A stretch of 64,000 nt of DNA, taken from NCBI RefSeq assembly GCF_001610875.1, contig NZ_CP011272.1, positions 558,001 to 622,000 on the forward strand, read 5' to 3'. The stretch is from Pirellula sp. SH-Sr6A (GTDB taxonomy: Bacteria > Planctomycetota > Planctomycetia > Pirellulales > Pirellulaceae). The position numbers and the translations under genes were made by a program. Numbering within the stretch: the first letter of the stretch is position 1; every line of letters starts with the position of its first letter. Under the pieces are notes generated by a model, which saw nothing but the letters and a program-made list of their open reading frames with translations, did not search any database and was not told the DNA's origin. This document shows positions 15,765-23,270 of the stretch, one piece after another.

Positions 15765-17184
15765 ATCGGTCAAGATTCTGATTGAAGCCGAAGACCAGGC
15801 GAGCGCCAAAATTGCTGCTACATCTAAGGCTATCGAAGCCAATGTCAAAAACATTAAGGATGTAGGAGGCAAGGCAAAGGCGTCCACCGAGTTTATCGGG
15901 CAGCTTGCCAACCAGCTCGGCGGCACTCAGTTCGCCTCGTTCGCTGGTCAATTCGCTGGACTCACCGAGAAGGTTAGCCAATTCGCTGAGGTATCGAAAC
16001 TAGGCGGCGCGGGTGCTCTGGCTTTCAAAGCTGGCTTGGTAGGTCTCGTTGGCGTTCTTTCGTTCAACCTTGGCAAGACCATTGGGGATTGGTGGTTCGA
16101 GACCGATCGATGGAATAAGGAACTGGAAGACGCGATTGCGAATTCCAGGCGTCTGAACCAAGAGCTTATTTCTCTATCACAAGTGCGGTTCGGGGAGCAA
16201 GTTTCTGACATCGAAAAACTAGGTGATACAGAATCACAAATCGAATCAATCGACATCCTTATTGAGTCGCTGAAGAAGCAGCAGTTGCAGACGAATAGAA
16301 ACACTGCGGACATGCAGAAGCAGCGCAACGCACTTACCGCCACGCAAGACGAAATGTGGATTGGAGGTCTTGGTTTTGAACTGGCAGTGGAAAAAGAGCG
16401 AAACGCACTTGAAGAACAAATAAAACTGAATGGCGAACTGTCTGATTCGTACCGCAAGCAATTCATGGAACTTGAGGCGAGACGAGGGAAGATAGTCGAA
16501 AATGCCAAGGCACAAGAGTTGTTGGCAGAAGCTCAAAAGAACAAGTCAGATCTCGCTTTTATCGAGTCGTTGCAAAGAGAGAATAACATCCTAGCCGCGC
16601 AGGGTGACACAGTTTTCGAACTTCGCGCAGAGTACGCTGGTTTAACGAACGATCTTGCTAAACGTGCAGTTGCGTTGATGAAAGAAGCAGAAGCCGAAAA
16701 GAAACGGCAGGAGGCAGCACGCAAAGCGATAGAGCAAAAGAGACAAGACGAAGAGAGGGAGAAGTCGAACAGAAAGAAAGTCATAGACTTGCTAGCGTCT
16801 GAAAACGCAGCGTTGCAGGAGCGGTTTGTTGCAATTACGAAAGGAACAGAAGCCGCTAAGGTCTTCAACCTGCAACAGAAAGGTATCTCTGAATGGAACG
16901 CAAAACGCCTAGCCGCACGCGAAGCCGAATTGGATCGGATGGAAGAGGAGAAACGCAACCGCGAGCGATTGAACTCTCCGACAGGTCCTTTGCAAACAAC
17001 CGAAATGCGATTGATTACGAGAGGCGATGGAGACCTCCAGCAGCAAGTGGCGAACTCAACAAAGGCAGCAGAGATGCACCTAGCGTTTATCGCACGACTA
17101 ACTGCTGAACGTGAGGCCAGAGAGGCTCGTGCACCAAGACCATCCAAAACGCAAGACATTCGCTTTCGGGAGGTTTCGCAATGA
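15754..17184 (+). CDS. tape measure protein
   Basis: Encodes 476 residues, mostly long helices. Residues about 40-125 include a hydrophobic stretch (GGAGALAFKAGLVGLVGVLSFNLG) typical of the membrane-active part of tape measures. From about 300 to 400 runs a strongly charged coiled coil (KEAEAEKKRQEAARKAIEQK). Its place after the tail chaperone fits. Tail length scales with this protein, so a short tail for a siphovirus is predicted, roughly half that of lambda (853 residues). The start overlaps the previous stop. Confidence 0.7.
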   Translation: MASESVKILIEAEDQASAKIAATSKAIEANVKNIKDVGGKAKASTEFIGQLANQLGGTQFASFAGQFAGLTEKVSQFAEVSKLGGAGALAFKAGLVGLVGVLSFNLGKTIGDWWFETDRWNKELEDAIANSRRLNQELISLSQVRFGEQVSDIEKLGDTESQIESIDILIESLKKQQLQTNRNTADMQKQRNALTATQDEMWIGGLGFELAVEKERNALEEQIKLNGELSDSYRKQFMELEARRGKIVENAKAQELLAEAQKNKSDLAFIESLQRENNILAAQGDTVFELRAEYAGLTNDLAKRAVALMKEAEAEKKRQEAARKAIEQKRQDEEREKSNRKKVIDLLASENAALQERFVAITKGTEAAKVFNLQQKGISEWNAKRLAAREAELDRMEEEKRNRERLNSPTGPLQTTEMRLITRGDGDLQQQVANSTKAAEMHLAFIARLTAEREAREARAPRPSKTQDIRFREVSQ

Positions 17185-18035
17185 GTGTGCTTAGCGTGAC
17201 GCAAATGTGGAGTCGTTCAGGTGGTAGTGCGTCAACGACGAACGGACTTGATACAAACACCAGCTTCACCGAGGGATACCAAGTCGTCCACACATACGAC
17301 ACAACAATCCTGGAGGTGCTGAACGCTACAGGAATACCAACCAAAGGTAGCTTTTACCCGGGGACATTCGCAACTTGTAGAGATGTAGACGCAACCAAAG
17401 TCGGTCCATTGATGCACATTGTTGTTGCACAGTGGGAAGGTGAGGCAGGACAATTTGGAGTTGCGGATAGTCCAGTGAATCAACTACCAGAAATCGAATG
17501 GGGGGATACGGTAAGCAATGAACCCATCGACGTAGACTGGGACGGGAATCCTATTGTCACTGCGAACGGTGAACCGATAAAAGGCGCTACGATGGAGATC
17601 GCCGACCAGACTCTATCTGTGAGCAGAAACTATGCTGCATTCAGCCCTTGGTTGACGCATCAATATCGCCACAGCGTGAACAGCGACACGTTTGCAGGGT
17701 ATCCACCTGGAACCGCAAGGCTTGTCGGTTTCTCTGCTACGTTCCAGCAATCTTCCACGAGTTTCATCTATTGGAAGGTCAACGCTAGAATTCAGTTTCG
17801 CTTTCCGTACAACACGACTCCAGACAAGGCTTGGTACTACCGCACAAGGCACGAAGGGTTTCGAGTCAAGATCGGCAGCGACATCGTGCGAGCTGTTGAC
17901 AAGTTCCAGGTTCCTGTCACTACTCCAGTGCTTTTGAAGTCTGACGGAACACTCGAAACAAACCCAGCTAACGCACACTTTTTAGAGTTCAAGCGATACC
18001 AGTCACTTCCCTATTCAGCATTGGGGCTTTTGTAA
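17181..18035 (+). CDS. distal tail protein, unknown family
   Basis: Encodes 284 residues, beta-rich, with no cysteine clusters. It starts within the stop of the tape measure gene (ATGA). Position suggests a distal tail or tail-tip component of the class that connects tape measure and baseplate. No family signature is recognised; phrases include RTRHEGFRVKIGSDIVRAV and PYNTTPDKAWYYR. Confidence 0.5.
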   Translation: MSVLSVTQMWSRSGGSASTTNGLDTNTSFTEGYQVVHTYDTTILEVLNATGIPTKGSFYPGTFATCRDVDATKVGPLMHIVVAQWEGEAGQFGVADSPVNQLPEIEWGDTVSNEPIDVDWDGNPIVTANGEPIKGATMEIADQTLSVSRNYAAFSPWLTHQYRHSVNSDTFAGYPPGTARLVGFSATFQQSSTSFIYWKVNARIQFRFPYNTTPDKAWYYRTRHEGFRVKIGSDIVRAVDKFQVPVTTPVLLKSDGTLETNPANAHFLEFKRYQSLPYSALGLL

Positions 18036-18400
18036 TGGCGGACGAAATCACAATTCTAAGCGGCATCAGTGTATTGAAGGGAAACTTGTACTTTTCTGTT
18101 CCTGCTGTTGCATACCAAGACGACATGACTGGAACAGGAGGTCCCACTCCTGGGTATGTCACCCTCGGCACGACTGAAGAATCGATTGCTTTGTCGGAGT
18201 TGTCGACTGTTGGATGGTTTTGGATGAAGAACCTAGACTCAGCAAACTACGTTCGTTGGGGGTTCTCAACTGGCGTTTACGGTGGTCGAATTAGGGCAGG
18301 AGAAACGGCTGGACCATTTCGATTGGAGCCAGGAACGACTCTGTATATGATCGCTAACACGGCAGCGTGCAAAATGCTTGTTTACGCATTCGAGAGCTAA
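18035..18400 (+). CDS. small virion protein, unknown
   Basis: Encodes 121 residues, beta-rich (KGNLYFSVPAV, SELSTVGWFWMKNLDSANYV, AGPFRLEPGTTLYMIA). It overlaps the stop of the previous gene by one base. The pattern (strand, aromatic, aromatic, strand with GPFRLEPG) is the sort seen in small phage tail-tip or receptor-binding accessory proteins. No family is certain. Confidence 0.5.
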   Translation: MADEITILSGISVLKGNLYFSVPAVAYQDDMTGTGGPTPGYVTLGTTEESIALSELSTVGWFWMKNLDSANYVRWGFSTGVYGGRIRAGETAGPFRLEPGTTLYMIANTAACKMLVYAFES

Positions 18401-18403
18401 CAA

Positions 18404-19285
18404 ATGGTTGATAAAGAGTACGCGCTTATACCTACACAAATAGCCGAGGAAATGCTGCGTACTTTTTGGGAAATACGCAATTCCGGAATGTTGACAAGCG
18501 GTCGAGTTGACTCCATTTACGGACGATTACCAACAGCACCACAAGACGAACTGCTTGTCCGCAACGTTTCTGGTGTCGAAATACCCCGATACGGTTGTTT
18601 GCAGATAGTCGCAACTCATGAACTTGGCGACAGGAATATTCTCGACGTGGATGTTCCATCTGACACAACTGGCGCATCTGGCGGGTTCGTTTTTGCGTCG
18701 CACGAAGTAATACCAGCGGGGTCTATAGGAGTTGCGCAACCAAGTCGGATAGTTCGAGCTATAAAGCAAACAGGAACTGCAACTGCTGGCACGAGATGGA
18801 AACCTATACCCGGTTTTTTTACTATCTCCACTGGCGTCGACGGTCCGTTCACGATGGCAGGCGATGACTTGATTGCAACGAATTGCGTTCGGATTATAGT
18901 TGACGAACGAGGAACATCGAGCCTTGGAGATACGCTAGAACGTTTCATAATGCGATCTAGTTGGGTTGGTGGCAGTGCACTTGCTACCTTCACGAACCTT
19001 AGCGAACCATCTATTCCAGCCAGTGGAGGAATAGTCGAGGACCCGCTTGGAATATTCTTTGACATACTTGGACCGTGGAACGAAGGCTTGTCTATACGGA
19101 CTAGATATGGACGGCATTACGTCATACAGGCTCGATGTGACCAGACTGATATTCCACCGGATGAGCCTATTGGATCCTGTCAGGTTTACGATGAATCAAC
19201 AGGGCTTGTGTGTTATCAAACAACAGAGGCTATTTGCGATTTCCTGAATGGATCGTATGGAGGGGATGGCACAAGCTGTCCGTAA
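18404..19285 (+). CDS. virion protein with Cys-rich tail end, unknown
   Basis: Encodes 293 residues. A helical N-terminus (IPTQIAEEMLRTFWEIRNSGML) is followed by beta-rich sequence with EIPRYGCLQIV. The last 45 residues hold four cysteines in a compact Gly/Ser-rich segment (SCQVYDESTGLVCYQTTEAIC). It is followed directly by the poly-serine protein. It may be a tail fibre or head fibre component. No family is recognised. Confidence 0.5.
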   Translation: MVDKEYALIPTQIAEEMLRTFWEIRNSGMLTSGRVDSIYGRLPTAPQDELLVRNVSGVEIPRYGCLQIVATHELGDRNILDVDVPSDTTGASGGFVFASHEVIPAGSIGVAQPSRIVRAIKQTGTATAGTRWKPIPGFFTISTGVDGPFTMAGDDLIATNCVRIIVDERGTSSLGDTLERFIMRSSWVGGSALATFTNLSEPSIPASGGIVEDPLGIFFDILGPWNEGLSIRTRYGRHYVIQARCDQTDIPPDEPIGSCQVYDESTGLVCYQTTEAICDFLNGSYGGDGTSCP

Positions 19286-19288
19286 TCA

Positions 19289-19657
19289 ATGGCTGGAATG
19301 CCTTGCTGTTGTCTTATAGGAAGTTCTTCTTCGTCAAGTTCCAGTTCAAGCTCTAGCTCTAGCTCTAGTAGTTCGAGTTCATCTAGTTCGTCTAGCTCTT
19401 CGTCATCTTCCTCAAGCTCTTCTTCGTCTTCTAGTAGTTCATCTAGTTCGTCTTCATCCAGCAGTTCTAGTAGTAGTTCCTCTACCCCCATCTTTATTGG
19501 GTGCTGTGTGACTCCTCCTGGATTTAATGGTGCATTCGACGGTCAGATTGTTGGTCAGCTTTGCGCAAGCGATGAACCGTTCTATACTTGCGATTGTTCT
19601 TGGCAATGGAATGATGGAACGGCTTCCTGGACGTTGATAGCAACTAATTGCACGTAG
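19289..19657 (+). CDS. poly-serine virion protein (54 consecutive Ser)
   Basis: Encodes 122 residues. The start is MAGMPCCCLIG; residues 12-65 are 54 serines in a row; the last 57 residues are a small Cys-rich domain (CC, C, CDC, C) with tryptophans. All six serine codons are used, so the run is kept at protein level and is not a copied triplet. The Cys-rich ends could form disulphide-linked or metal-binding caps with a flexible, possibly glycosylated serine stalk between. The gene lies three bases after its neighbour in the late operon, so it is probably part of the virion. Confidence 0.6.
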   Translation: MAGMPCCCLIGSSSSSSSSSSSSSSSSSSSSSSSSSSSSSSSSSSSSSSSSSSSSSSSSSSSSSSTPIFIGCCVTPPGFNGAFDGQIVGQLCASDEPFYTCDCSWQWNDGTASWTLIATNCT

Positions 19658-19664
19658 GAAATCT

Positions 19665-20195
19665 ATGGAATGCGAATATCTCAATAACGGATCCTGTGCA
19701 ATCGCCTCTGATCTGGCTTGCATGCCAGTATCCTTGGTTGCGGTCACAAAGGAGGCTTGCGACCATTGCAAAAATATCCAAAACGCCATGACGATAAACG
19801 AGGTTACTGTTTCGGTCGCGATCGCTGCACTGCGAAACAATAACCTATTCGATCAAGTTTCGCATCGTCATCTTCTTGATATTGCGAAATCAAACTGCCC
19901 GAAAGAGGTCTTCACGGTAGGCGTTGTTAAGTCATGTGGAGTTGGATCCGTTCTAGCTAGAAAACTTTCTTGGTTTCATCGAACTGACGATCCGTGCAAG
20001 ATATGCAGGTATCGAGTTTCAAAAATGAACGAGTGGGGCCCTGAAGGGTGCGAGAGAAATATGGAAACGATTCTTGTCTGGCTGAAGCATTCTGCTAATA
20101 AGCGAGGCATTCCATTTTTCAAGGCGGCTGTCAAGCTCGTCGTGCAGTCGGCGATCAACGAAGAAAGGCGAAACGGATGCTGCGTAAAAACGTAG
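19665..20195 (+). CDS. Cys-rich phage protein, unknown
   Basis: Encodes 176 residues with about a dozen cysteines, including CDHC and CKIC pairs and a final CC. This pattern could hold zinc or an iron-sulphur cluster. The second half is helical and basic. Its start lies seven bases after the poly-serine gene, and its end overlaps the glycosyltransferase-like gene by 19 bases, so the three are translated together. No family is recognised. Confidence 0.5.
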   Translation: MECEYLNNGSCAIASDLACMPVSLVAVTKEACDHCKNIQNAMTINEVTVSVAIAALRNNNLFDQVSHRHLLDIAKSNCPKEVFTVGVVKSCGVGSVLARKLSWFHRTDDPCKICRYRVSKMNEWGPEGCERNMETILVWLKHSANKRGIPFFKAAVKLVVQSAINEERRNGCCVKT

Positions 20196-20920
20196 GGGTG
20201 GCGGTAACGACAGCACCACGCACAGATTGCACCCTAGAGTACTGCTTGGCGTCAATCGCATCGTGCGGATTGGATCCTGTCGTGTTTGCAGAGCCTGGAT
20301 CCACGCGAACAGACTACTGCACTGTACAAAACGAAAAGCGTCTAGGCGTTTGGCATAACTGGCTGAATTCCGCAAAGTACATGCTACTCAACACAAGCTT
20401 TGATTACATCATGACAGTTCAAGACGACTCGCTATTCCATCCAGACAGCGGTAGCTTTATTGACCGGTTGGAGTTTCCATCGAACGCCGCATTCGTTTCT
20501 TTCTACACTCCGAAACATTACTCCATCATCAAGGGACAGGAAAAGACGACAGGCGTCAACCGGATACGGACTCGATCGCTTTGGGGTGCTTGCGCTTTGC
20601 TTTGGACAAGGACCACGTTGTCGCAAGTGGTCAGTCATCCAAGGGCCAACACATGGATTGGAGCAAAACCAAAATCGGGGAATCCTGCCGTCTACCAAAA
20701 CCGAAAAGAAAACCCGCATCTGATCGCAAACTCCGACACTGCTATCGGGATGATCATCAACAAGATTGGGCTGGCTATGTACTTCGTCGATCCTTCTCCA
20801 GTCCAGCACATAGCAGAGCACTCGACAATATCACACGGAGGAAATGGTGGGCGTAGAAACTGCTGGCGATGTGCTGATTTTGAACGACCGCTTTGGGAAC
20901 AGGTTTATGGGGCACTATGA
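20177..20920 (+). CDS. glycosyltransferase-like protein
   Basis: Encodes 247 residues with the layout of a GT-A-fold sugar transferase: an N-terminal strand VGVAVTTAPRTDCTLEYCLASI, then FDYIMTVQDDSLF, where VQDDS stands at the place of the metal-binding DxD motif, and further on SLWGACALLWTR. The C-terminus carries several cysteines. GT-A enzymes transfer sugars from nucleotide donors. In a late operon next to a serine-only stretch the likely target is a virion protein; that target is inference. No signal peptide. It overlaps both neighbours. Confidence 0.6.
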   Translation: MLRKNVGVAVTTAPRTDCTLEYCLASIASCGLDPVVFAEPGSTRTDYCTVQNEKRLGVWHNWLNSAKYMLLNTSFDYIMTVQDDSLFHPDSGSFIDRLEFPSNAAFVSFYTPKHYSIIKGQEKTTGVNRIRTRSLWGACALLWTRTTLSQVVSHPRANTWIGAKPKSGNPAVYQNRKENPHLIANSDTAIGMIINKIGLAMYFVDPSPVQHIAEHSTISHGGNGGRRNCWRCADFERPLWEQVYGAL

Positions 20921-21431
20921 CGACTTTTACGCACGCGGTGGCTTTCGGTACAAAACGAAACCAAGCATGCGTTACATCAAAGAGATTGCGATAAAGAAAA
21001 TAGGCGTCAGCGGTCGCGTTTTAGATGCGCCGTGCGGCGATGGCTTTTGGTCAAATCTTCTTAGAAAATCAGGGTGCAATGTTACGGCGACGGACGTCAG
21101 CACAGTCGGTGCAAGGCTTGCAGGTGGTGTTCCTTGGAACCTAGAGAAGCACAATCCAGATTGGAACAATGCATTCGATTGGGTGTTCTGTCGTGGCGTT
21201 CATCACTTGCACCTGCCAGAACTTTGGGTACCAAAGACGCAATCAGTCTTTGCAAATCTCATTCAGTATGCACCAAAGGTGCTTGTTACGTACTGGACAA
21301 ATCAGAGCCGGACGGATCCAGGTACGCACTATAACCACACACGCAGGACGCTAGATCTGTTTTTAACGAACTACGGTCTTTCGAAGTCCTTCATGTGGAA
21401 GGGTTACTATCACGCTGTCTTGAGTACCTAG
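20844..21431 (+). CDS. SAM-dependent methyltransferase, class I
   Basis: Encodes 195 residues. The SAM-binding motif I is RVLDAPCGDGFWSNLL (near residue 60), followed by ATDVS at the end of strand two and FDWVFCRGVHHLH as the substrate-side motif. This pattern is typical of small-molecule or sugar methyltransferases. The gene overlaps the glycosyltransferase-like gene by 77 bases; if that long overlap is wrong, a later start is possible. It may modify the sugar added by its neighbour. Confidence 0.65.
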   Translation: MVGVETAGDVLILNDRFGNRFMGHYDDFYARGGFRYKTKPSMRYIKEIAIKKIGVSGRVLDAPCGDGFWSNLLRKSGCNVTATDVSTVGARLAGGVPWNLEKHNPDWNNAFDWVFCRGVHHLHLPELWVPKTQSVFANLIQYAPKVLVTYWTNQSRTDPGTHYNHTRRTLDLFLTNYGLSKSFMWKGYYHAVLST

Positions 21432-21526
21432 CGTTTCATCTGCTCGATAGCGGCGGCGACTAGTGCGACTGCGCCGCCGATTAGCAAGATAGCGAAAGCG
21501 AACAGGAAGCGATCGAGGGGCTTCAT
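21428..21526 (-). CDS. 32-residue membrane peptide
   Basis: A short frame of 32 residues (MKPLDRF, then LFAFAILLIGGAVALVAAA, then IEQMKR) with one membrane segment between charged ends. Its ATG overlaps the TGA of the upstream gene as ATGA, which suggests coupled translation. It resembles small phage membrane peptides (holin-like, exclusion or moron type). The stop overlaps the convergent methyltransferase stop. Confidence 0.5.
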   Translation of the reverse strand: MKPLDRFLFAFAILLIGGAVALVAAAIEQMKR

Positions 21527-22035
21527 GGCAGAACGTTTTTTGTTTTGTCCGTTTGCTGCTTGAACTGTTCTGAGAAATACTTGTTCATGCAGTCGGATCG
21601 ATACGTCAACACATTGTCTTTCAGATCTACGCTACCATCAGTGAATTGCCACGTCTTGGTTTTGTCTTCGTACTTTGTTGGGTATCCAAACTTTTCTCGT
21701 AATGGAGTAGACAAGTCGACGTAATACGGAGAATCAACGGTAAGTTCCGCACTGTACAAAACCCCCCCGACGGTGAAGTACTTTGCAGATCCAGAGTACG
21801 ACTCGTTTTTTACAGCCTCTTCGTATACCGGATCCTTTCCGCCAAGCCATTCTTTCATTCCGGACGTGTCTAGCTTTTCTCCAAACTTGTGTTCGAAAAA
21901 GGCGGGCATTGGCTGGTCGATTTGAGTCGTCTTTCGTTGTGCTACTAGATAAATTGCCACAACGGTAAGACACAAGCAAACTAGTCCGCTAACCAAGATC
22001 CATGCGGCGTTTCCGTAGTACTGATCTTTGTTCAC
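21523..22035 (-). CDS. membrane-anchored protein of the prophage right end
   Basis: Encodes 170 residues: one N-terminal membrane segment (about 10-32, AAWILVSGLVCLCLTVVAIYLVA) with a short cytoplasmic start, then a soluble domain outside the membrane (beta-rich, WQFTDGSVDLKDNVLTYRSD). It is the opposite way to the late genes and next to the integrase, a place where lysogenic conversion or exclusion genes are often found. The function is unknown. Confidence 0.55.
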   Translation of the reverse strand: MNKDQYYGNAAWILVSGLVCLCLTVVAIYLVAQRKTTQIDQPMPAFFEHKFGEKLDTSGMKEWLGGKDPVYEEAVKNESYSGSAKYFTVGGVLYSAELTVDSPYYVDLSTPLREKFGYPTKYEDKTKTWQFTDGSVDLKDNVLTYRSDCMNKYFSEQFKQQTDKTKNVLP

Positions 22036-22047
22036 TCTTCTTCACTC

Positions 22048-22077
22048 CTAGGATTCGGGTAGTTTCTCGAATCCTAG
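22048..22077. terminator. 10-bp inverted repeat between integrase and membrane protein gene
   Basis: CTAGGATTCG (22048-22057) and CGAATCCTAG (22068-22077) are exact reverse complements with a 10-base loop. It lies between two minus-strand genes. A second stem GTGCGC/GCGCAC (22087-22092 and 22104-22109) is close. Without a T-run on the minus strand it may be a terminator or a protein-binding site. Confidence 0.4.
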
Positions 22078-22113
22078 TTTGGCTGAGTGCGCGCCGCAAC
22101 AGGGCGCACCAAT

Positions 22114-22995
22114 TTAAAACTCCGGAGGGAGTCTCCCTTTCTGGACTGCACGATGGTCGATATAGCTCTTACGAGCCGTCCTGACGCCTCCTACGTGCCC
22201 AAGGGACTCTGCGGCCGCGTGTTCGCCTGCAAGCGTGTAAACGCCTGTTGCGTGCGTTTTCCGAAGCGTTCCGATCCCTTGGCCTCTTCGCCTCTTGAAT
22301 CCAAAGGTGGCTGCCTCTTTGTAGAGAGCCAGTTCCAAGCGTCTTACGCCTCCCTTGGACAACGGGAAGACCTTGGTAGAGTTTGGTAATCTTTGCTGAA
22401 GAATTTCCAGTGCAACTATGGTTTGCGGCCGCATCATTCCGTGGTGGGCAATTCCGGTTTTGTGCTGGACTATGGCGAATCGTCGAGATTCGAAATCGAG
22501 ATCGTCCCATTCGATTCCTCGCAGGTCGATCGGCCGGAGCCCAGTATCGTAGCCAAGCAGCAACCACGCTTTCATGAATTCGTACTCTCTTGCGCCGCAT
22601 CGCATGATGCCGATCAGGTTTTCACAGCCCTGCATGAGTTGCTGGACCTGTTGAGCTGACCAAGCGTAGACTGGTTTTTCCTCGATTTTCGGGCGTCGGA
22701 GGCGGCGGACGTTATAAGGCTCAAGACCGTAAAATTCGGTAAGGTGGTTCCACAATCTAGTGATGCTTACGCGGTAGTTTCTTGCCGTCGTCCCAGTCAG
22801 GAACTTTTGTAATGAGCAGACGAATCCGTTTAGGTTTTCGGTTGTCAAATCGTCTTTCGTCGCTTGCTTTCCCAAGAATTCCGAAAAGCGTTTAACGGCA
22901 AGTTCGTACTGTTTGACGGTGACCAAAGCCAAGTCACACTCCATCGCAACTTGGTCAACTACAGTTGCCAAGAGCATTTGAAAAACTTTCTGCAA
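22114..22995 (-). CDS. int: tyrosine recombinase, phage integrase
   Basis: Encodes 293 residues. An N-terminal helical core-binding domain (TVKQYELAVKRFSEFLGKQ) is followed by the catalytic domain: TGLRPIDLRGIEW with the first Arg, QHKTG with the Lys, LRKTHAT with the second Arg, LGH and SYIDH with the Tyr nucleophile. The residue three before the second Arg is Gly (GTLR) where most members have His. The gene points away from the tRNA end and lies next to the attachment site, the normal place for an integrase that inserts into a tRNA gene. Confidence 0.85.
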   Translation of the reverse strand: MQKVFQMLLATVVDQVAMECDLALVTVKQYELAVKRFSEFLGKQATKDDLTTENLNGFVCSLQKFLTGTTARNYRVSITRLWNHLTEFYGLEPYNVRRLRRPKIEEKPVYAWSAQQVQQLMQGCENLIGIMRCGAREYEFMKAWLLLGYDTGLRPIDLRGIEWDDLDFESRRFAIVQHKTGIAHHGMMRPQTIVALEILQQRLPNSTKVFPLSKGGVRRLELALYKEAATFGFKRRRGQGIGTLRKTHATGVYTLAGEHAAAESLGHVGGVRTARKSYIDHRAVQKGRLPPEF

Positions 22996-23004
22996 GTGAG
23001 TATG

Positions 23005-23032
23005 TGCGGCCGCCCATATTCGGGCGGCTGCA
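23005..23032. promoter_or_regulatory. stem-loop just upstream of integrase
   Basis: GCCGCCC (23009-23015) and GGGCGGC (23022-23028) form a perfect stem that extends outward with one G-T pair to 12 pairs around ATATTC. It lies between the integrase start and the attachment site and may be an arm-type binding or regulatory element. Confidence 0.35.
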
Positions 23033-23068
23033 ACACTTTAGCCTGCAATTTGCCGCATGTAAGAAATT

Positions 23069-23115
23069 CCCGACTGTCGATCCGGAGGTTGCGGGTTCGA
23101 GACCCGTCGACCTCG
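23069..23115 (+). tRNA. 3' half of tRNA-Asp (GTC): prophage attachment-site remnant
   Basis: From 23069 an anticodon arm with loop CTGTCGA (GTC anticodon, one C-C mismatch in the stem), variable segment, T-arm (GCGGG, loop TTCGAGA, CCCGT) and acceptor strand CGACCTC followed by G, the discriminator typical of tRNA-Asp. No D-arm or 5' acceptor strand stands before it. It is therefore a truncated copy, as expected at the integrase-side end of an element inserted in the 3' end of a tRNA gene. The intact gene should be at the other prophage end, left of this window. Confidence 0.7.
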
Positions 23116-23126
23116 CTTACAAAGAA

Positions 23127-23158
23127 AGCCTTGGGAATATTCCCAGGGCTTTTTTTTT
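23127..23158 (+). terminator. rho-independent terminator of the tRNA unit
   Basis: AGCCTTGGGAAT and ATTCCCAGGGCT form a strong stem with a small loop, followed by nine T. It lies 12 bases after the tRNA fragment and would be the original terminator of the tRNA-Asp gene. Confidence 0.85.
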
Positions 23159-23270
23159 GCCCGCGGCGATTCTTGATCGCACTTCGTTGGGATGTCGAAG
23201 TGGACGCAAGGCACCCGCCGCCTGGGACGCACCGGTGCCGCGCCAGCGCTGCACCGAGCAACTTTATCCC

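Noticed and set aside
19216-19491. Minus-strand frame of Glu/Leu/Asp repeats
   Set aside because: It is the antisense reading of the poly-serine run and has no independent signals.
21074-21334. Extra frames within the methyltransferase gene
   Set aside because: Shadows of the methyltransferase frame, which has the SAM motif.
23038-23118. Complete tRNA-Asp gene
   Set aside because: No D-arm or 5' acceptor strand matches; only the 3' half from about 23069 folds.
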